Positions 1 through 9,182 are shown, counted from the stretch's first letter. The stretch is 23,007 bases of DNA from Bacteroides sp. OM05-12 (GCF_003438995.1 NZ_QSUN01000038.1:1-23007); one strand, 5' to 3'. The notes: generated by a model from the sequence alone, not told the origin. Numbers and translations: made by a program.

Positions 1-180
1 AGACAACCTATAGTAGGATTATTAAGTTTAACCAGTCAACCAAAAACAGGACGATACAAACCAAGTTCTCTAAATTTCTTTTCCATTGCCCCAAAAAGCC
101 ACCTTCACTGCAATCAACTATCAATCAGCAATAAAGGAGCAAAAGGTGATAAGGTGAAGGTAAATCTAAGTAAAAGTTGA
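1..180 (+). CDS. Possible C-terminal end of a plus-strand gene cut by the window edge
   Basis: Frame 1 of the plus strand is open from the first base to a TGA at 178-180, giving 59 codons that end in ...KGDKVKVNLSKS. No start codon is needed because the frame enters from outside the window. The tail alternates charged and hydrophobic residues like a beta-strand, but I recognise no family and an open stretch of this length can arise by chance. If real, the gene converges on the beta-propeller gene, and the hairpins at 219-492 would lie between two convergent transcripts. The sequence left of the window would settle it. Confidence 0.2.
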   Translation, partial: RQPIVGLLSLTSQPKTGRYKPSSLNFFSIAPKSHLHCNQLSISNKGAKGDKVKVNLSKS

Positions 181-218
181 AAACAGCTAAATAGGCAAAA
201 CAAAGAAGTCCAAACGCC

Positions 219-328
219 CAAGGGGGCGTTGGCTTACGCTCCGGTAGATGTAAGCTATCACTCCCTTGAGCGTTGGTCAACGCCCCCTTGAGTGATAGAC
301 AACGCTCCCTTGAGTAATTTATAAAATG
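219..328. repeat. Nested inverted repeats plus three 22-nt tandem units
   Basis: A perfect 13-bp inverted repeat (caagggggcgttg at 219-231, caacgcccccttg at 278-290) encloses a 6-bp stem (gcttac 232-237, gtaagc 250-255). An 8-bp pair, tatcactc at 256-263 with gagtgata at 290-297, overlaps the outer arm, so two alternative folds compete. The octamer cccttgag recurs with a period of exactly 22 bases at 263, 285 and 307, and the first two units also share caacgc. G+C content is clearly higher than in the surroundings. It is non-coding. It may be a mobile palindromic element or a structured 3' UTR; I cannot assign a named family. Confidence 0.7.
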
Positions 329-359
329 ACCTTGATGTTTAAAAAACATCAGGTCGTTT
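324..359 (-). terminator. Hairpin, probable terminator for the minus-strand operon
   Basis: Arms aaatgacct (324-332) and gatgttt (334-340) pair with aaacatc (344-350) and aggtcgttt (351-359). There is one bulged T at 333, one G-U pair and a three-base loop. On the minus strand the stem is followed by a T-rich run (ttttataaatt). It lies about 200 bases past the stop of the beta-propeller gene, so it may be a backup terminator. Confidence 0.45.
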
Positions 360-369
360 GTAAACAAAG

Positions 370-421
370 ATACGGTCGATTGCCGACAAACTCTTATCGT
401 TTGCAAACAACGGACCGTATG
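370..421. repeat. Hairpin repeat, copy 1 (second copy at 19706-19757)
   Basis: Outer arms atacggtc (370-377) and gaccgtat (413-420) and inner arms caaac (387-391) and gtttg (399-403) close a 7-base loop, tcttatc. By eye, 44 of 52 bases match the element at 19706-19757, including outer arms, inner arms and most of the loop. Both copies lie in intergenic 3' regions. This copy has mismatches in the middle of the stem, so it looks like the more decayed one. A family of dispersed palindromic elements, possibly acting as terminators, is the simplest reading. Confidence 0.75.
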
Positions 422-438
422 GTTAAGCAGACACAAAT

Positions 439-492
439 ATTCCCCTTATTTCTTCCTTTTCCATCTACGAAACAAGGATAAATAAGGGGAAT
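439..492 (-). terminator. Stem-loop just downstream of the beta-propeller gene
   Basis: attccccttatt (439-450) pairs perfectly with aataaggggaat (481-492), and tcctt (454-458) with aagga (474-478) extends the stem inward. It lies 64 bases past the stop codon of the minus-strand gene at 557. There is no long T-run after the stem, so termination is plausible but not certain. It may protect the mRNA 3' end instead. Confidence 0.45.
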
Positions 493-556
493 AATCAAGA
501 AAGTTTCAACTGATATGAAACTCTATTTTGCAATAGTTTTTGTGTTACAAACAAAT

Positions 557-3079
557 TCAATTCACAACTACCGTACGGCGAACGTTCTTTTTGTTTGTGG
601 ATACTTGAAGGATATAAGTTCCCGCTCTTAAATTAGAAACATCCAGTACATCCTCTCCTGCAATTTGCTTCCGGAGTAAAATCTTTCCATCCAAAGCGTA
701 TAAGACCGCAGTACCTTGTTCTTCTGTCTCCAAATTAATATTCAGTCTGTCAGATGCCGGTACAGGATATACCTTGACCCCATCATTTTGGTCTACCATA
801 TCCAAACCTGTCATCCCTGAATATTTCCAACTATACAGCATAACTTTACTAAGCCAGTTTTCCTCATTTGCAATCAGATATCCTCTGTCATCCTTACGTA
901 CATTGATCGGGTAGTCAAAATCCGTCCAACCACTCTTCTGTACCTGTCCGCTTTCTATCACGCTTTTTCCCGGTTCTATATATCCCTGGTATGCTCCCGT
1001 TTTATTATTATATATTCCGATAAGTCCTTCTTGATACAAGGCCGTGAAAATATAATCACCTTCGACAGTAAAACCTTTCATGTTTTTCTGAGATACAGTA
1101 CCATCGGGGTAATACTGAAGATCCAACACCAAATCCGGTGTCCAATTCTTCATATCAGCATCTCCGGATTTAAATCTGCTCAATGCATTCTTGTATTTCA
1201 CGATAGTGGAACCTCCCGCCGTCCACTCTCTCGGTCTGGAAGCCGTAGGTCTGAATCCACTTATATACAATGCATCTTCTACATCATCGTACACGATACG
1301 TCTCACCTCATCTAAGTCTCGAGGTAACGACAAAGACATTTCACGACCACGATATTGAGGGATTCCATTTACTATATTACCGCACATATATAAAGAGAAG
1401 CCATTTGTTCCCCTGGTTTTCCAAATATTACCCAATTTATCAGGATATAAGAAATTCTCTTTATCAGAAGTAAAGTTCATAATCTCATTATCCTGCTTTG
1501 CTCCGTCACCATTTTTATCCAACCAGAAAGTAGTACCACCTACATGTAAGAAAGGAATGCCGATATAACCATCTGTCTCCATATTGAAACGATAACCTCC
1601 GATCATACCACTATACATATCGGATACGAAAAGGAACTTCTGGCCTTCAATCATTCTAATCCAGGAACAAGTAATAAATGATCCGTACCTTCTTTCATTT
1701 CTCGGATCATCCGGATATTTAAAGAGATTGGCAGTATACGCAATACACTCATCCAGACGACCACCTACCGTCTCATCAGATACATCTATTCTATGAAGTT
1801 TCGATGGAGTATAAACCATATTTCTTTTGCCCGGCTCCCTATCAAAGTCTGCTGTTGCCGTAAAAATCAGTCCTTCTTTCTTACTCAATCTTTTTTTAGA
1901 TGCTTCGTCATAGATTTCCACAGTAGCGGCTGCACCAAATTCTATACCTTGATTATTTCCTTCCGTGAGGAATGTGTTGGCTACATGAATATGTCCCGCA
2001 TCATCAACACCTACTCCAACCGGACCGGTAAAACGCAGTTCTCCGGTCTCACCTTGTACGTGTGTACTTGTTCGTGCATATATTCCCCCGGTCTCACCAA
2101 ATGTTCCAACTAAACGAGCATCATCCGTACCATATATATTTTCATAAATCAAGATATTAGAATCAGCACCTCTATTAGCAGCCAACAATCTGTTTTTATC
2201 TAAATCGATAGAGAATCCCATCACATTAGTGTTCTCCGGGAATACAATTTCTTTTAAGAAAGTACCATCTTTCTGAGAAACTCTTACCACCTTGCCACTA
2301 AGGAGTATCCATAAGCCATCCTGGTTATCCAGATACATTTTCCCGCGAGTATCAGGTGCTGTTTTTCTCCCAAGAGTAACACCGGAAACAAATGATCTTT
2401 TCAATATCATGGTCTTTTTATTATACACCTTGATAAATTCCAGTTTTTCGGAAGACAACACTTCATACACAAACAGTTCATCATCATTAACAGCCAGCCC
2501 TCGCAAACTAACATTATCACCGGAATTAACAACGAGCATATCTGCCCAGCTTCCATATCCACCGGAGAATGGAGCCGGTTTTCCTGTCAAATAATTGAAA
2601 CGACGTACCGTATGCCAAGTAGATTCCGAATTACAAGACGGATAATTTGGTAATCCATTCTCGTTACGTCCGTTATTTGCTCCGTCACATCCGTTCTGTG
2701 TCAACAGCATATATACATACTTATCATCCATAACCGCTCTACCCTGACTATAACGTCCGTAACCTCCCGTACCTGAATTTTCCGGTATCGATACGATTTC
2801 TCCTGAAGGATCAAAGACCAGGACATTGGTTCCTCCCTCATCCCAACTTGTTGAAATCACAGAATAACCATCCGACCGTACATACAAATCCTCAGTAGTA
2901 TGTGGAATATGTTTTGTTGGAGTACCCCCTTCATTTCCAATCCAAGAAGTATTATAGTCAAAAGCCTTTTTCGAGGTTATGTCAACCGGGCCGGCAACTT
3001 CCTGCGCATACATACTTCGCCCTGAAAACAAAGAAACTGCAACTAAAAAAAGATAAAAAAACTTGTTCTTTTTTTCCAT
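557..3079 (-). CDS. Secreted beta-propeller-like protein with T9SS type A sorting tail
   Basis: The start at 3079 gives 840 residues beginning MEKKNKFFYLFLVAVSLF, a Sec signal peptide probably cut near ...SMYA-QEV (residues 25-26). An upstream in-frame ATG at 3211 would add 44 residues that lie inside the susD gene and spoil the signal peptide. The body is rich in short repeated strand motifs (VDDAGHIHVANT, DKLGNIWKT, YDDVEDALYISG) typical of NHL or quinoprotein-like beta-propellers. Residues about 521-532 (DKNGDGAKQDNE) match an EF-hand or dockerin calcium loop. The last 70 residues (about 768-840), with VYPVPASDRLNI and LRAGTYILQV, are a type A sorting domain used for secretion and surface anchoring by the type IX system. 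It follows susD after 34 bases, where a surface glycan-binding protein is usual. Binding or sensing of the target glycan is inference; I see no catalytic motif. Confidence 0.75.
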   Translation of the reverse strand: MEKKNKFFYLFLVAVSLFSGRSMYAQEVAGPVDITSKKAFDYNTSWIGNEGGTPTKHIPHTTEDLYVRSDGYSVISTSWDEGGTNVLVFDPSGEIVSIPENSGTGGYGRYSQGRAVMDDKYVYMLLTQNGCDGANNGRNENGLPNYPSCNSESTWHTVRRFNYLTGKPAPFSGGYGSWADMLVVNSGDNVSLRGLAVNDDELFVYEVLSSEKLEFIKVYNKKTMILKRSFVSGVTLGRKTAPDTRGKMYLDNQDGLWILLSGKVVRVSQKDGTFLKEIVFPENTNVMGFSIDLDKNRLLAANRGADSNILIYENIYGTDDARLVGTFGETGGIYARTSTHVQGETGELRFTGPVGVGVDDAGHIHVANTFLTEGNNQGIEFGAAATVEIYDEASKKRLSKKEGLIFTATADFDREPGKRNMVYTPSKLHRIDVSDETVGGRLDECIAYTANLFKYPDDPRNERRYGSFITCSWIRMIEGQKFLFVSDMYSGMIGGYRFNMETDGYIGIPFLHVGGTTFWLDKNGDGAKQDNEIMNFTSDKENFLYPDKLGNIWKTRGTNGFSLYMCGNIVNGIPQYRGREMSLSLPRDLDEVRRIVYDDVEDALYISGFRPTASRPREWTAGGSTIVKYKNALSRFKSGDADMKNWTPDLVLDLQYYPDGTVSQKNMKGFTVEGDYIFTALYQEGLIGIYNNKTGAYQGYIEPGKSVIESGQVQKSGWTDFDYPINVRKDDRGYLIANEENWLSKVMLYSWKYSGMTGLDMVDQNDGVKVYPVPASDRLNINLETEEQGTAVLYALDGKILLRKQIAGEDVLDVSNLRAGTYILQVSTNKKNVRRTVVVN

Positions 3080-3113
3080 AATAATATATTTATGTTTAAA
3101 GGTATTTATAAAA

Positions 3114-4718
3114 TTATTTATATCCACGACTCTGCACCATCTCCGGATTATTCTGCATTTCCGAAAGAGGAATAGGATAATAAAGATCATAATCATCATA
3201 AATCGTAGCACCGGCTAAGGTCTTAGGATACCACTTCACCAATTCATCCTTTAGTGTCTTCCAACGGCAAACATCACACCAATGCTGAACTCCCTCACCA
3301 CAAAACTCCTTAAAACGTTCTTCACGCAAATCATTCCATAAAGCATCTCCAGATGTTGTTATGTCAATATCGGAAGCTACCTCTGTCGGTTTATCATAAG
3401 CACGTCTTCTTACCTTATTAATATACTCACGTGCGGTACTTTCGTCACCATCGCGCAAACAAGCCTCCGCATACATTAAATAGACATCAGCAAGACGCAT
3501 CAAGTAGATGTTTATTCCACAAGCCAGCTTAACCTCATTCGGAACATAAGTAACCGGATTGTATTTACCTACACTCCATCCTTTAGTCTCAGGAGAAGTC
3601 ACATCTAAAAGATATCTGGACACCTGGGTAGCCTTACCTTCCACTATAACTTCCGTACCGGGTTCTATTGCACATATTTTCAATCTCGGATCATCTCCAA
3701 AACGTTCTATATTCGAATCATGGAAGAAAAGATTGCTCCAACCTCCTTGCTTAGTATCTCGCCCATAACGGTAACAATGAGCAATAAGCGATGAATGCAT
3801 TTGACTGACAGCACCTGCCCAGTTACCATAGCCACCGGGTGTATGTCCTTTTATAAAATTCAATTCCAAAATCGATTCTTTATTGAACTTAATCTGATTA
3901 TCATTGAACATATTTTTATAATCCTCAAATGGTAATAACTGATACCCGGATTTATCGATTACATCCTTCAAAATATCTTTTGATGCTTTCCAATCCCCTT
4001 TATACAGGTTCAATTGACCAATGTAACTTTGTACGGCCCATTTTGTAGATCTTCCTAAATTACTGTCATCCCACTTCTCCGGCAACAGATCTACAGCATT
4101 CTTATAATCAGTCAGAACCTGACTGTAAACTTCATCTACCGTATTTCTTTTAGCTTTCAATGAAGCAGGAGTCATTGAAGCCGACAAACGGAGAGGAACG
4201 CCTAACTTATCGCCATCACCATTACAAGGATAACCTTCACCCCAATATTGTACCAACTGCTGATGAGCCCAGCCTCTCCAAAACAAGCCTTCGCCTTTCA
4301 TTTGGCTCAGACGCTTCAGCTGCACATCGGTCAAACCGTCTTTCTTAAAATTATCGATACAATCAAGTAAAGTATTAGCTGCACTTACGACTTTATAATA
4401 AGCATCCCACAAAGTTGCAACATTACCATTATTAGGCTCCAACTGATTTTGAGCCTGCTTACTCCAATGCTCATCAGTAGTCCAAGCCATATCTACCGTA
4501 TGATCCGAGACGAATGCACCTTTGGTCAATGCCATACATCCATACAGATTTATATGTATAACCTGTGCATAGCAAGCCGTAGACAAGGACTCCATATGAT
4601 CCATTGTAACAGGAAAATTATCCGGAGAAAGTGTAGAAGAGTCCGACAAATCTAAAAAACTATCAGCACAACTGCTAAATAAAACAGCAGTTATAAATAC
4701 AATTATTTTATTTTTCAT
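3114..4718 (-). CDS. SusD/RagB-family glycan-binding outer-membrane lipoprotein
   Basis: 534 residues, the usual SusD length. The N-terminus MKNKIIVFITAVLFSSC carries a lipobox with the acylated cysteine at residue 17, so the protein is a surface lipoprotein. The family pattern is clear: an alpha-helical TPR-like scaffold with LYKGDWKASKDIL and YLMRLADVYLMYAEACLRDG, and a C-terminus with YYPIPLSEMQNNPEMVQSRGYK. SusD proteins close over the SusC barrel like a lid and hand oligosaccharide to it. The gene starts 12 bases after the susC stop, which shows co-transcription and a matched pair. The substrate cannot be read from the sequence. Confidence 0.95.
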   Translation of the reverse strand: MKNKIIVFITAVLFSSCADSFLDLSDSSTLSPDNFPVTMDHMESLSTACYAQVIHINLYGCMALTKGAFVSDHTVDMAWTTDEHWSKQAQNQLEPNNGNVATLWDAYYKVVSAANTLLDCIDNFKKDGLTDVQLKRLSQMKGEGLFWRGWAHQQLVQYWGEGYPCNGDGDKLGVPLRLSASMTPASLKAKRNTVDEVYSQVLTDYKNAVDLLPEKWDDSNLGRSTKWAVQSYIGQLNLYKGDWKASKDILKDVIDKSGYQLLPFEDYKNMFNDNQIKFNKESILELNFIKGHTPGGYGNWAGAVSQMHSSLIAHCYRYGRDTKQGGWSNLFFHDSNIERFGDDPRLKICAIEPGTEVIVEGKATQVSRYLLDVTSPETKGWSVGKYNPVTYVPNEVKLACGINIYLMRLADVYLMYAEACLRDGDESTAREYINKVRRRAYDKPTEVASDIDITTSGDALWNDLREERFKEFCGEGVQHWCDVCRWKTLKDELVKWYPKTLAGATIYDDYDLYYPIPLSEMQNNPEMVQSRGYK

Positions 4719-4730
4719 GTTATCTATATT

Positions 4731-7700
4731 TTAAAAGGTTAAAGCTAGACCTCCCACAACACTCTTACTTGCAGGCCAACGAGTATCAGAGTAACAGTTA
4801 CGTTCAAGATAACCACCGCCAATTTCAGGATCTCCCTGGAACTTTGTAAACGTAAGAATATTGTTGCAGTTGATATATATTTTCAAACCGGTAAGTCCAA
4901 TCTTTGAAAGTATTGGTTTCGGCAAATTATATCCAAAGTGCAAGTTCTTCAATTTTAAGAATGAACCATTTTCCACAAAGTACGAAGAAACCGTTTTAAA
5001 ATTATTATTAGGGTCTCCTGTCACTACCCGAGGATTTCCCGTCGGTCTCTCCGCTGTCCATGCCTCAAAAACCTTCTTAGTAGTATTCCAGTCACCATAG
5101 AAATTACGTTCTACAGCCTTTGACACATTATATATATCTATTCCTTGCTGTCCTATCCACCCCATTACAAGATCAAAACCTCTCCAAGACAAGCTAAGAT
5201 TCAATCCATAGATAAGTTTCGGCCAGGGATTTCCTATATATTGGCGGTCTTCCTCCGTTATTCTTCCGTCTTTAGTTAAATCTTTAAACTTAAAATCGCC
5301 CGGAGATGTGCCCGATACTTGATACAAGCCTGTAGGCGACGCTGCATTCAAAGCATCAATTTCTTCTTGTGTCTGAAAAATACCCTCAACTACATATCCA
5401 TATATCTGCCCCATGGGTCTTCCATTCTCAGTTCTATATATTGATCCGGTAATAGCTTCTGACCCTCCTCTTTCAATGATAGGATTAATTTCATCGTTCA
5501 ATTTAACAACCTTGTTCTTATTAGTGGATAAGGTTAAAGCAACATCATATTTAAAATCTCTATAAGAATTCCGATATTGGATTGCCAAATCAAATCCGTG
5601 ATTATGAATATCGCCAATGTTAGCCTTATAACTGCCAACTGATGCTCCGGCAGAAGCCGGAATGTTCATATCATATAGCATATCGGATGTTTTCTTATCA
5701 TAATATTCTGCTGTAACCAAAAGACTATTATTGAATAATCCTAATTCTACACCAACATCAGTTTGGGTTACCTCTTCCCATTTAATACCTGTATTAGGCA
5801 GACCTGAATACCGATACCCTTGCAAAATAGTACCGCTGGTTCCGAAGGAATAATATTGATGAGTATTATGAATATCATTTAAAGCAGCCGTATAAGCCGG
5901 GTCATACAAAAACTGGGGAACTGTATTATTACCGGTCTTTCCCCAACTTGCGCGGACTTTCAACTGAGACAATTGAGGCAAGTTATCAGTAACAAATGTT
6001 TCTTTAGCAATATTCCATCCTGCCGAAAATGAAGGAAAAACTCCGAATCTATTTTCAGGACCAAAGTTATCATAACCATCACGACGGACAGTAGCTTCAA
6101 ATAAATACTTATCATTGAATGCATAATTGACACGCCCAAACTGAGATAAACTACGTGAATTGCTTTGTCCACCCAATACCATCATTTCTCCATTACCTAA
6201 GCTCATGTCCCAAGCCGGATGAACAGAAAAGTCATATTTTCTACCTCCACTGGTTACATTTGTACTTTTCGCAGCTTCATATCCTAACAAAACCTTGATA
6301 TAATGTTTCTTAGCAAAGAGTTTCTCATATTGCAAAGTATAGAACATACGCATACTATTTGAAACTGCAAAATTTTTCTCCAAGCGGTCCGGTTTAGATA
6401 ACGAACCGATATTATAAGCTGTTTCAAACTGATTCTCAGCACTGGCAGCAAAATTATCTGATAAATTTGCTTCTACAACAAGTCCATCAATGATATTCCA
6501 AGTAAAGATAAAGTTCACACCTCCTGTATAATATTTATTATTAAAAACAGTATTCAATTGATTCATCAAAGGATTACCACCTCCAAATCCGGTAGGTTGC
6601 ATACCCCAACCTCCCCCGGTTACATTTTCAGCATCATAATCTTTCATTGTAGGAATCTGTCTGAACCCGATTCCTCCTCCGGCTGACGGTTTCTTATCAT
6701 TATATCCTAAAGTCACAATCTCTTTCACAGAAAATCTCTTTCCTATCTTTGAGCTACCGGCATAACGCAATTTACCACCTTTCTGAATATCTTCAATTTT
6801 AATTCCCGGACTATTATATAACTCAATAGAAGTATTGTAAGTAGTATTCTCACCACCACCTGTCATTTGGATAAACGCATTTTGTTGAAAAGCATTTCTC
6901 CATAAAAGATCATTCCAATCGGTATTTGGTAATTCAGATGGATTCTCCCAATTAGCATTAGGTGGCGCATTATATCCTGAAGCTAATTTAGCTTTAATAT
7001 AATCTTCAGTACCTAACATTTCAGGGATATCAATAGGCATAACTACGCCTAAATTTAGCCAAGCATTAACAGTCGTTTTACCGGCAGTTCCTTTCTTTGT
7101 GGTTACCAAAATAACACCTCCGGCTGCCCGGGCTCCATAAATAGCAGTAGAAGCTGCATCCTTTAGCACTTCAAACGATTCTATATCATTGATATTAGGA
7201 GAAACATCAGACGGAACACCATCAACAATCCAAAGAGGCCCGGAACCATTAATAGACGCAGCACCACGAATAATTATATCCCCATTTGTCACGTTAACGC
7301 CGGCAACACGTCCTTGCAGTAAATCTGTTGCACTCAATCCTACATCCTTATACTTTGCAGATTTTATAGAAGCAATAGCACCTGTTATATTAGACTTCTT
7401 CTGTACACCATACCCCACAACTACTACCTCATCCAATAGCTTAGTTTGTTCTTCTAAAATTACATTAATTACAGCTTGCTTCCCAACATTTATTTTCTTA
7501 TCTTGATAGCCAACATAGCTAATCTTTATTATAGCACCCTCATCTACAGGTAAAGAGAATTTACCATCAACATCTGTTATCGTACCACTGGAAGTACCTA
7601 CAATGGCAATAGTAGCTCCAATAATCGCCTCTCCACTTTTATCTCTGACCGTTCCGGTTATATTTTTTTTTAATTGCTGTTGCTTTGATGAAGTTGAAGC

Positions 7701-8066
7701 ATCTTTTTTAGTTAATACAATATAATTATTTTCAAAGAAATACTGCACATCAGTACCCTTAAATGCCTCATCAAGAAAGTCTGCAACTTTCCCTGAAGAT
7801 TTCGAATGCAAAAACTCCTCTTTTGCATTAATTTCCTGACTACTATACACAACTAAATAGTTAGTCTGCTTTTCAACCTCCTGAAAAAGTTTTTCGAGAG
7901 TATTTGTTGATTTTCCAATAGTAATTATAGCATTCTGAGCTTTTGTATTTAAAGCTATGACTTGAAAAGCACAAACAAACGATAATATAAAGGCAATCTT
8001 CATTGCTTTTATGCTTTTCTTTTGATTTATTGATGTCAAATAGGTCAACAAAGATTTTATTTTCAT
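4731..8066 (-). CDS. SusC/RagA-family TonB-dependent transporter with STN signalling domain
   Basis: 1111 residues. A signal sequence ends near ...ALNTKAQ (residue 44). Residues about 47-120 form an STN (secretin/TonB N-terminal) domain, the part that contacts a FecR-type anti-sigma factor in the periplasm. Residues about 136-206 are a carboxypeptidase-regulatory-like beta-sandwich (ITGTVRDKSGEAIIGATI, SYVGYQDK). The plug follows from about 212 (LDEVVVVGYGVQKKSNITGA), then the 22-strand barrel, ending in ...SKSVVGGLALTF. It imports oligosaccharide across the outer membrane using TonB energy with the downstream SusD. An internal ATG at 8003 (residue 22) would also leave a signal peptide. The STN domain together with the upstream fecR and sigma genes identifies it as a transducer as well as a transporter. 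Confidence 0.95.
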   Translation of the reverse strand: MKIKSLLTYLTSINQKKSIKAMKIAFILSFVCAFQVIALNTKAQNAIITIGKSTNTLEKLFQEVEKQTNYLVVYSSQEINAKEEFLHSKSSGKVADFLDEAFKGTDVQYFFENNYIVLTKKDASTSSKQQQLKKNITGTVRDKSGEAIIGATIAIVGTSSGTITDVDGKFSLPVDEGAIIKISYVGYQDKKINVGKQAVINVILEEQTKLLDEVVVVGYGVQKKSNITGAIASIKSAKYKDVGLSATDLLQGRVAGVNVTNGDIIIRGAASINGSGPLWIVDGVPSDVSPNINDIESFEVLKDAASTAIYGARAAGGVILVTTKKGTAGKTTVNAWLNLGVVMPIDIPEMLGTEDYIKAKLASGYNAPPNANWENPSELPNTDWNDLLWRNAFQQNAFIQMTGGGENTTYNTSIELYNSPGIKIEDIQKGGKLRYAGSSKIGKRFSVKEIVTLGYNDKKPSAGGGIGFRQIPTMKDYDAENVTGGGWGMQPTGFGGGNPLMNQLNTVFNNKYYTGGVNFIFTWNIIDGLVVEANLSDNFAASAENQFETAYNIGSLSKPDRLEKNFAVSNSMRMFYTLQYEKLFAKKHYIKVLLGYEAAKSTNVTSGGRKYDFSVHPAWDMSLGNGEMMVLGGQSNSRSLSQFGRVNYAFNDKYLFEATVRRDGYDNFGPENRFGVFPSFSAGWNIAKETFVTDNLPQLSQLKVRASWGKTGNNTVPQFLYDPAYTAALNDIHNTHQYYSFGTSGTILQGYRYSGLPNTGIKWEEVTQTDVGVELGLFNNSLLVTAEYYDKKTSDMLYDMNIPASAGASVGSYKANIGDIHNHGFDLAIQYRNSYRDFKYDVALTLSTNKNKVVKLNDEINPIIERGGSEAITGSIYRTENGRPMGQIYGYVVEGIFQTQEEIDALNAASPTGLYQVSGTSPGDFKFKDLTKDGRITEEDRQYIGNPWPKLIYGLNLSLSWRGFDLVMGWIGQQGIDIYNVSKAVERNFYGDWNTTKKVFEAWTAERPTGNPRVVTGDPNNNFKTVSSYFVENGSFLKLKNLHFGYNLPKPILSKIGLTGLKIYINCNNILTFTKFQGDPEIGGGYLERNCYSDTRWPASKSVVGGLALTF

Positions 8067-8113
8067 AATTTCACAAATAATTAAATAGACATTTGATTTT
8101 CTATAACTTTTGT

Positions 8114-8138
8114 GTATACTTATGCATCATAGGTATCC
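8114..8138. promoter_or_regulatory. Near-palindrome between fecR and susC
   Basis: gtatacttatg (8114-8124) and cataggtatcc (8128-8138) are inverted with a 3-base centre; nine of eleven positions pair by Watson-Crick and one more as G-U. It lies 48-72 bases upstream of the susC start in the only sizeable gap of the sigma-FecR-SusCD set. It may be an operator, part of an ECF-dependent promoter, or an RNA hairpin that lowers read-through from fecR into susC. Confidence 0.35.
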
Positions 8139-8183
8139 ACTTTTATCATCCCTACACAAATTATTATCCAGAATTCATATTTC

Positions 8184-9146
8184 TCATTCAATGATTATTA
8201 CGTTATTCAATTCATCTCTTTCTATTTTAAAAGGATGTACTCTCTGAAGAATTTTAAGTATATCCATAATACCATCACGTTGACGGAACTTTCCGGTAAA
8301 TGTTTTTTGATTCAGTTTACTGTTTTTTATAATAATTTCGACATGGAAACACAATTCCAGCTTCTTTAAGATCTCAAATAACGATTCATCTTCAAAAGTA
8401 AGTATCCCATAACGCCATGAGAAATTATTCTCATTATCCAGTTTTTCTACGACAGTTTTCTCTTTATCGTAATATAGCACTTCTTTAGGAGATAAAATGA
8501 CATCTTTATCATCCATTTGTACTTTAACCGACCCTTCCAAAAGGCTCACAGATGTTTGTCCTGACTCTTTATAGGCACTTACATCAAATGTCGTTCCCAA
8601 TACTTTCACATCTAGATTATCCGTAGATACAATAAACGGTTTTTTTTCATTATGGGCAACCTTAAAAAAAGCTTCTCCTGAAAGTTTGATATTCCTTTCC
8701 GAACCGGAAAAGACAGATGGGTAAATTATTGTTGTATTAGCATTTATCCAAACTTCCGTACCATCACTCAATAAAATATTAGCCCTTTGTCCGGCAGGAA
8801 CATATATCTTATTTTGTGCAAGATCAACAATATCTGACTTTTGAATATTCAATGTAAAAAAGTAAGTGCCACCTACTAATAATGCTATAACGGCAGCATA
8901 GCTAAGCACTTGCAAAAACTTTCTATACATTACCTGACGAACCTGATCTTTTCTAAATTTATTATAACTTTGCCGCCCTTCAATTCTATCATTATCTTTA
9001 TCAGCCAAGGCTATCAACCCAAGCATATTACGATAATTTATAAATTCCTTCTTTAAATTATCGTCCTTTTCGGTTTCACGTAGAAAAGCGATTCTTTCCG
9101 ATACGCTCATCTTTCCTTCAAAATAATTGGCTATACGATTATCCAC
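8184..9146 (-). CDS. FecR-family anti-sigma factor
   Basis: 320 residues. The cytoplasmic N-terminal part (1-75) would bind the sigma factor. One membrane segment spans about residues 77-98 (FLQVLSYAAVIALLVGGTYF). The periplasmic FecR domain runs from about 110 to 215, with characteristic VPAGQRANILLSDGTEVWINANT, SGEAFFKVAH, KPFIVST and VKVLGTTFDVSAY stretches. The C-terminal 70 residues (about 250-318, ILTFEDESLFEILKKLELCF onward) match the DUF4974 domain usual in Bacteroidetes FecR proteins. It should hold the adjacent ECF sigma factor inactive until the STN domain of the substrate-loaded SusC contacts it. A terminator-like hairpin separates it from the sigma gene, so it may have its own transcription start. 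Confidence 0.93.
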   Translation of the reverse strand: MDNRIANYFEGKMSVSERIAFLRETEKDDNLKKEFINYRNMLGLIALADKDNDRIEGRQSYNKFRKDQVRQVMYRKFLQVLSYAAVIALLVGGTYFFTLNIQKSDIVDLAQNKIYVPAGQRANILLSDGTEVWINANTTIIYPSVFSGSERNIKLSGEAFFKVAHNEKKPFIVSTDNLDVKVLGTTFDVSAYKESGQTSVSLLEGSVKVQMDDKDVILSPKEVLYYDKEKTVVEKLDNENNFSWRYGILTFEDESLFEILKKLELCFHVEIIIKNSKLNQKTFTGKFRQRDGIMDILKILQRVHPFKIERDELNNVIIIE

Positions 9147-9182
9147 TAGTATCTTTTATTTACTTTATTATAAAAACGAATG

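Larger units (their letters stand above)
1..556. other. Intergenic region rich in inverted and tandem repeats
   Basis: This stretch lies downstream of the minus-strand beta-propeller gene and has no convincing complete gene. It holds, from left to right, a possible 3' end of a plus-strand gene (1-180), a nested tandem and inverted repeat (219-328), a terminator-like hairpin (324-359), a hairpin of a repeated family (370-421) and a further stem-loop (439-492). A small inverted repeat, accttcac at 101-108 with gtgaaggt at 154-161, lies inside the possible gene end. An open frame of about 100 codons on the minus strand (125-436) runs across all the hairpins and is unlikely to be real. Confidence 0.7.

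Noticed and set aside
263..314. Three cccttgag units with 22-base period as a CRISPR array
   Set aside because: The conserved part is only 8 bases, the spacing is far too short, and there are no cas genes.
125..436. Minus-strand open frame of about 103 codons
   Set aside because: It runs through four hairpins and a tandem repeat, has no protein-like composition, and its frame is explained by the repeats.
3080..3211. 44-residue N-terminal extension of the beta-propeller protein
   Set aside because: The extension lies inside the susD gene, and the internal start at 3079 gives a standard signal peptide.
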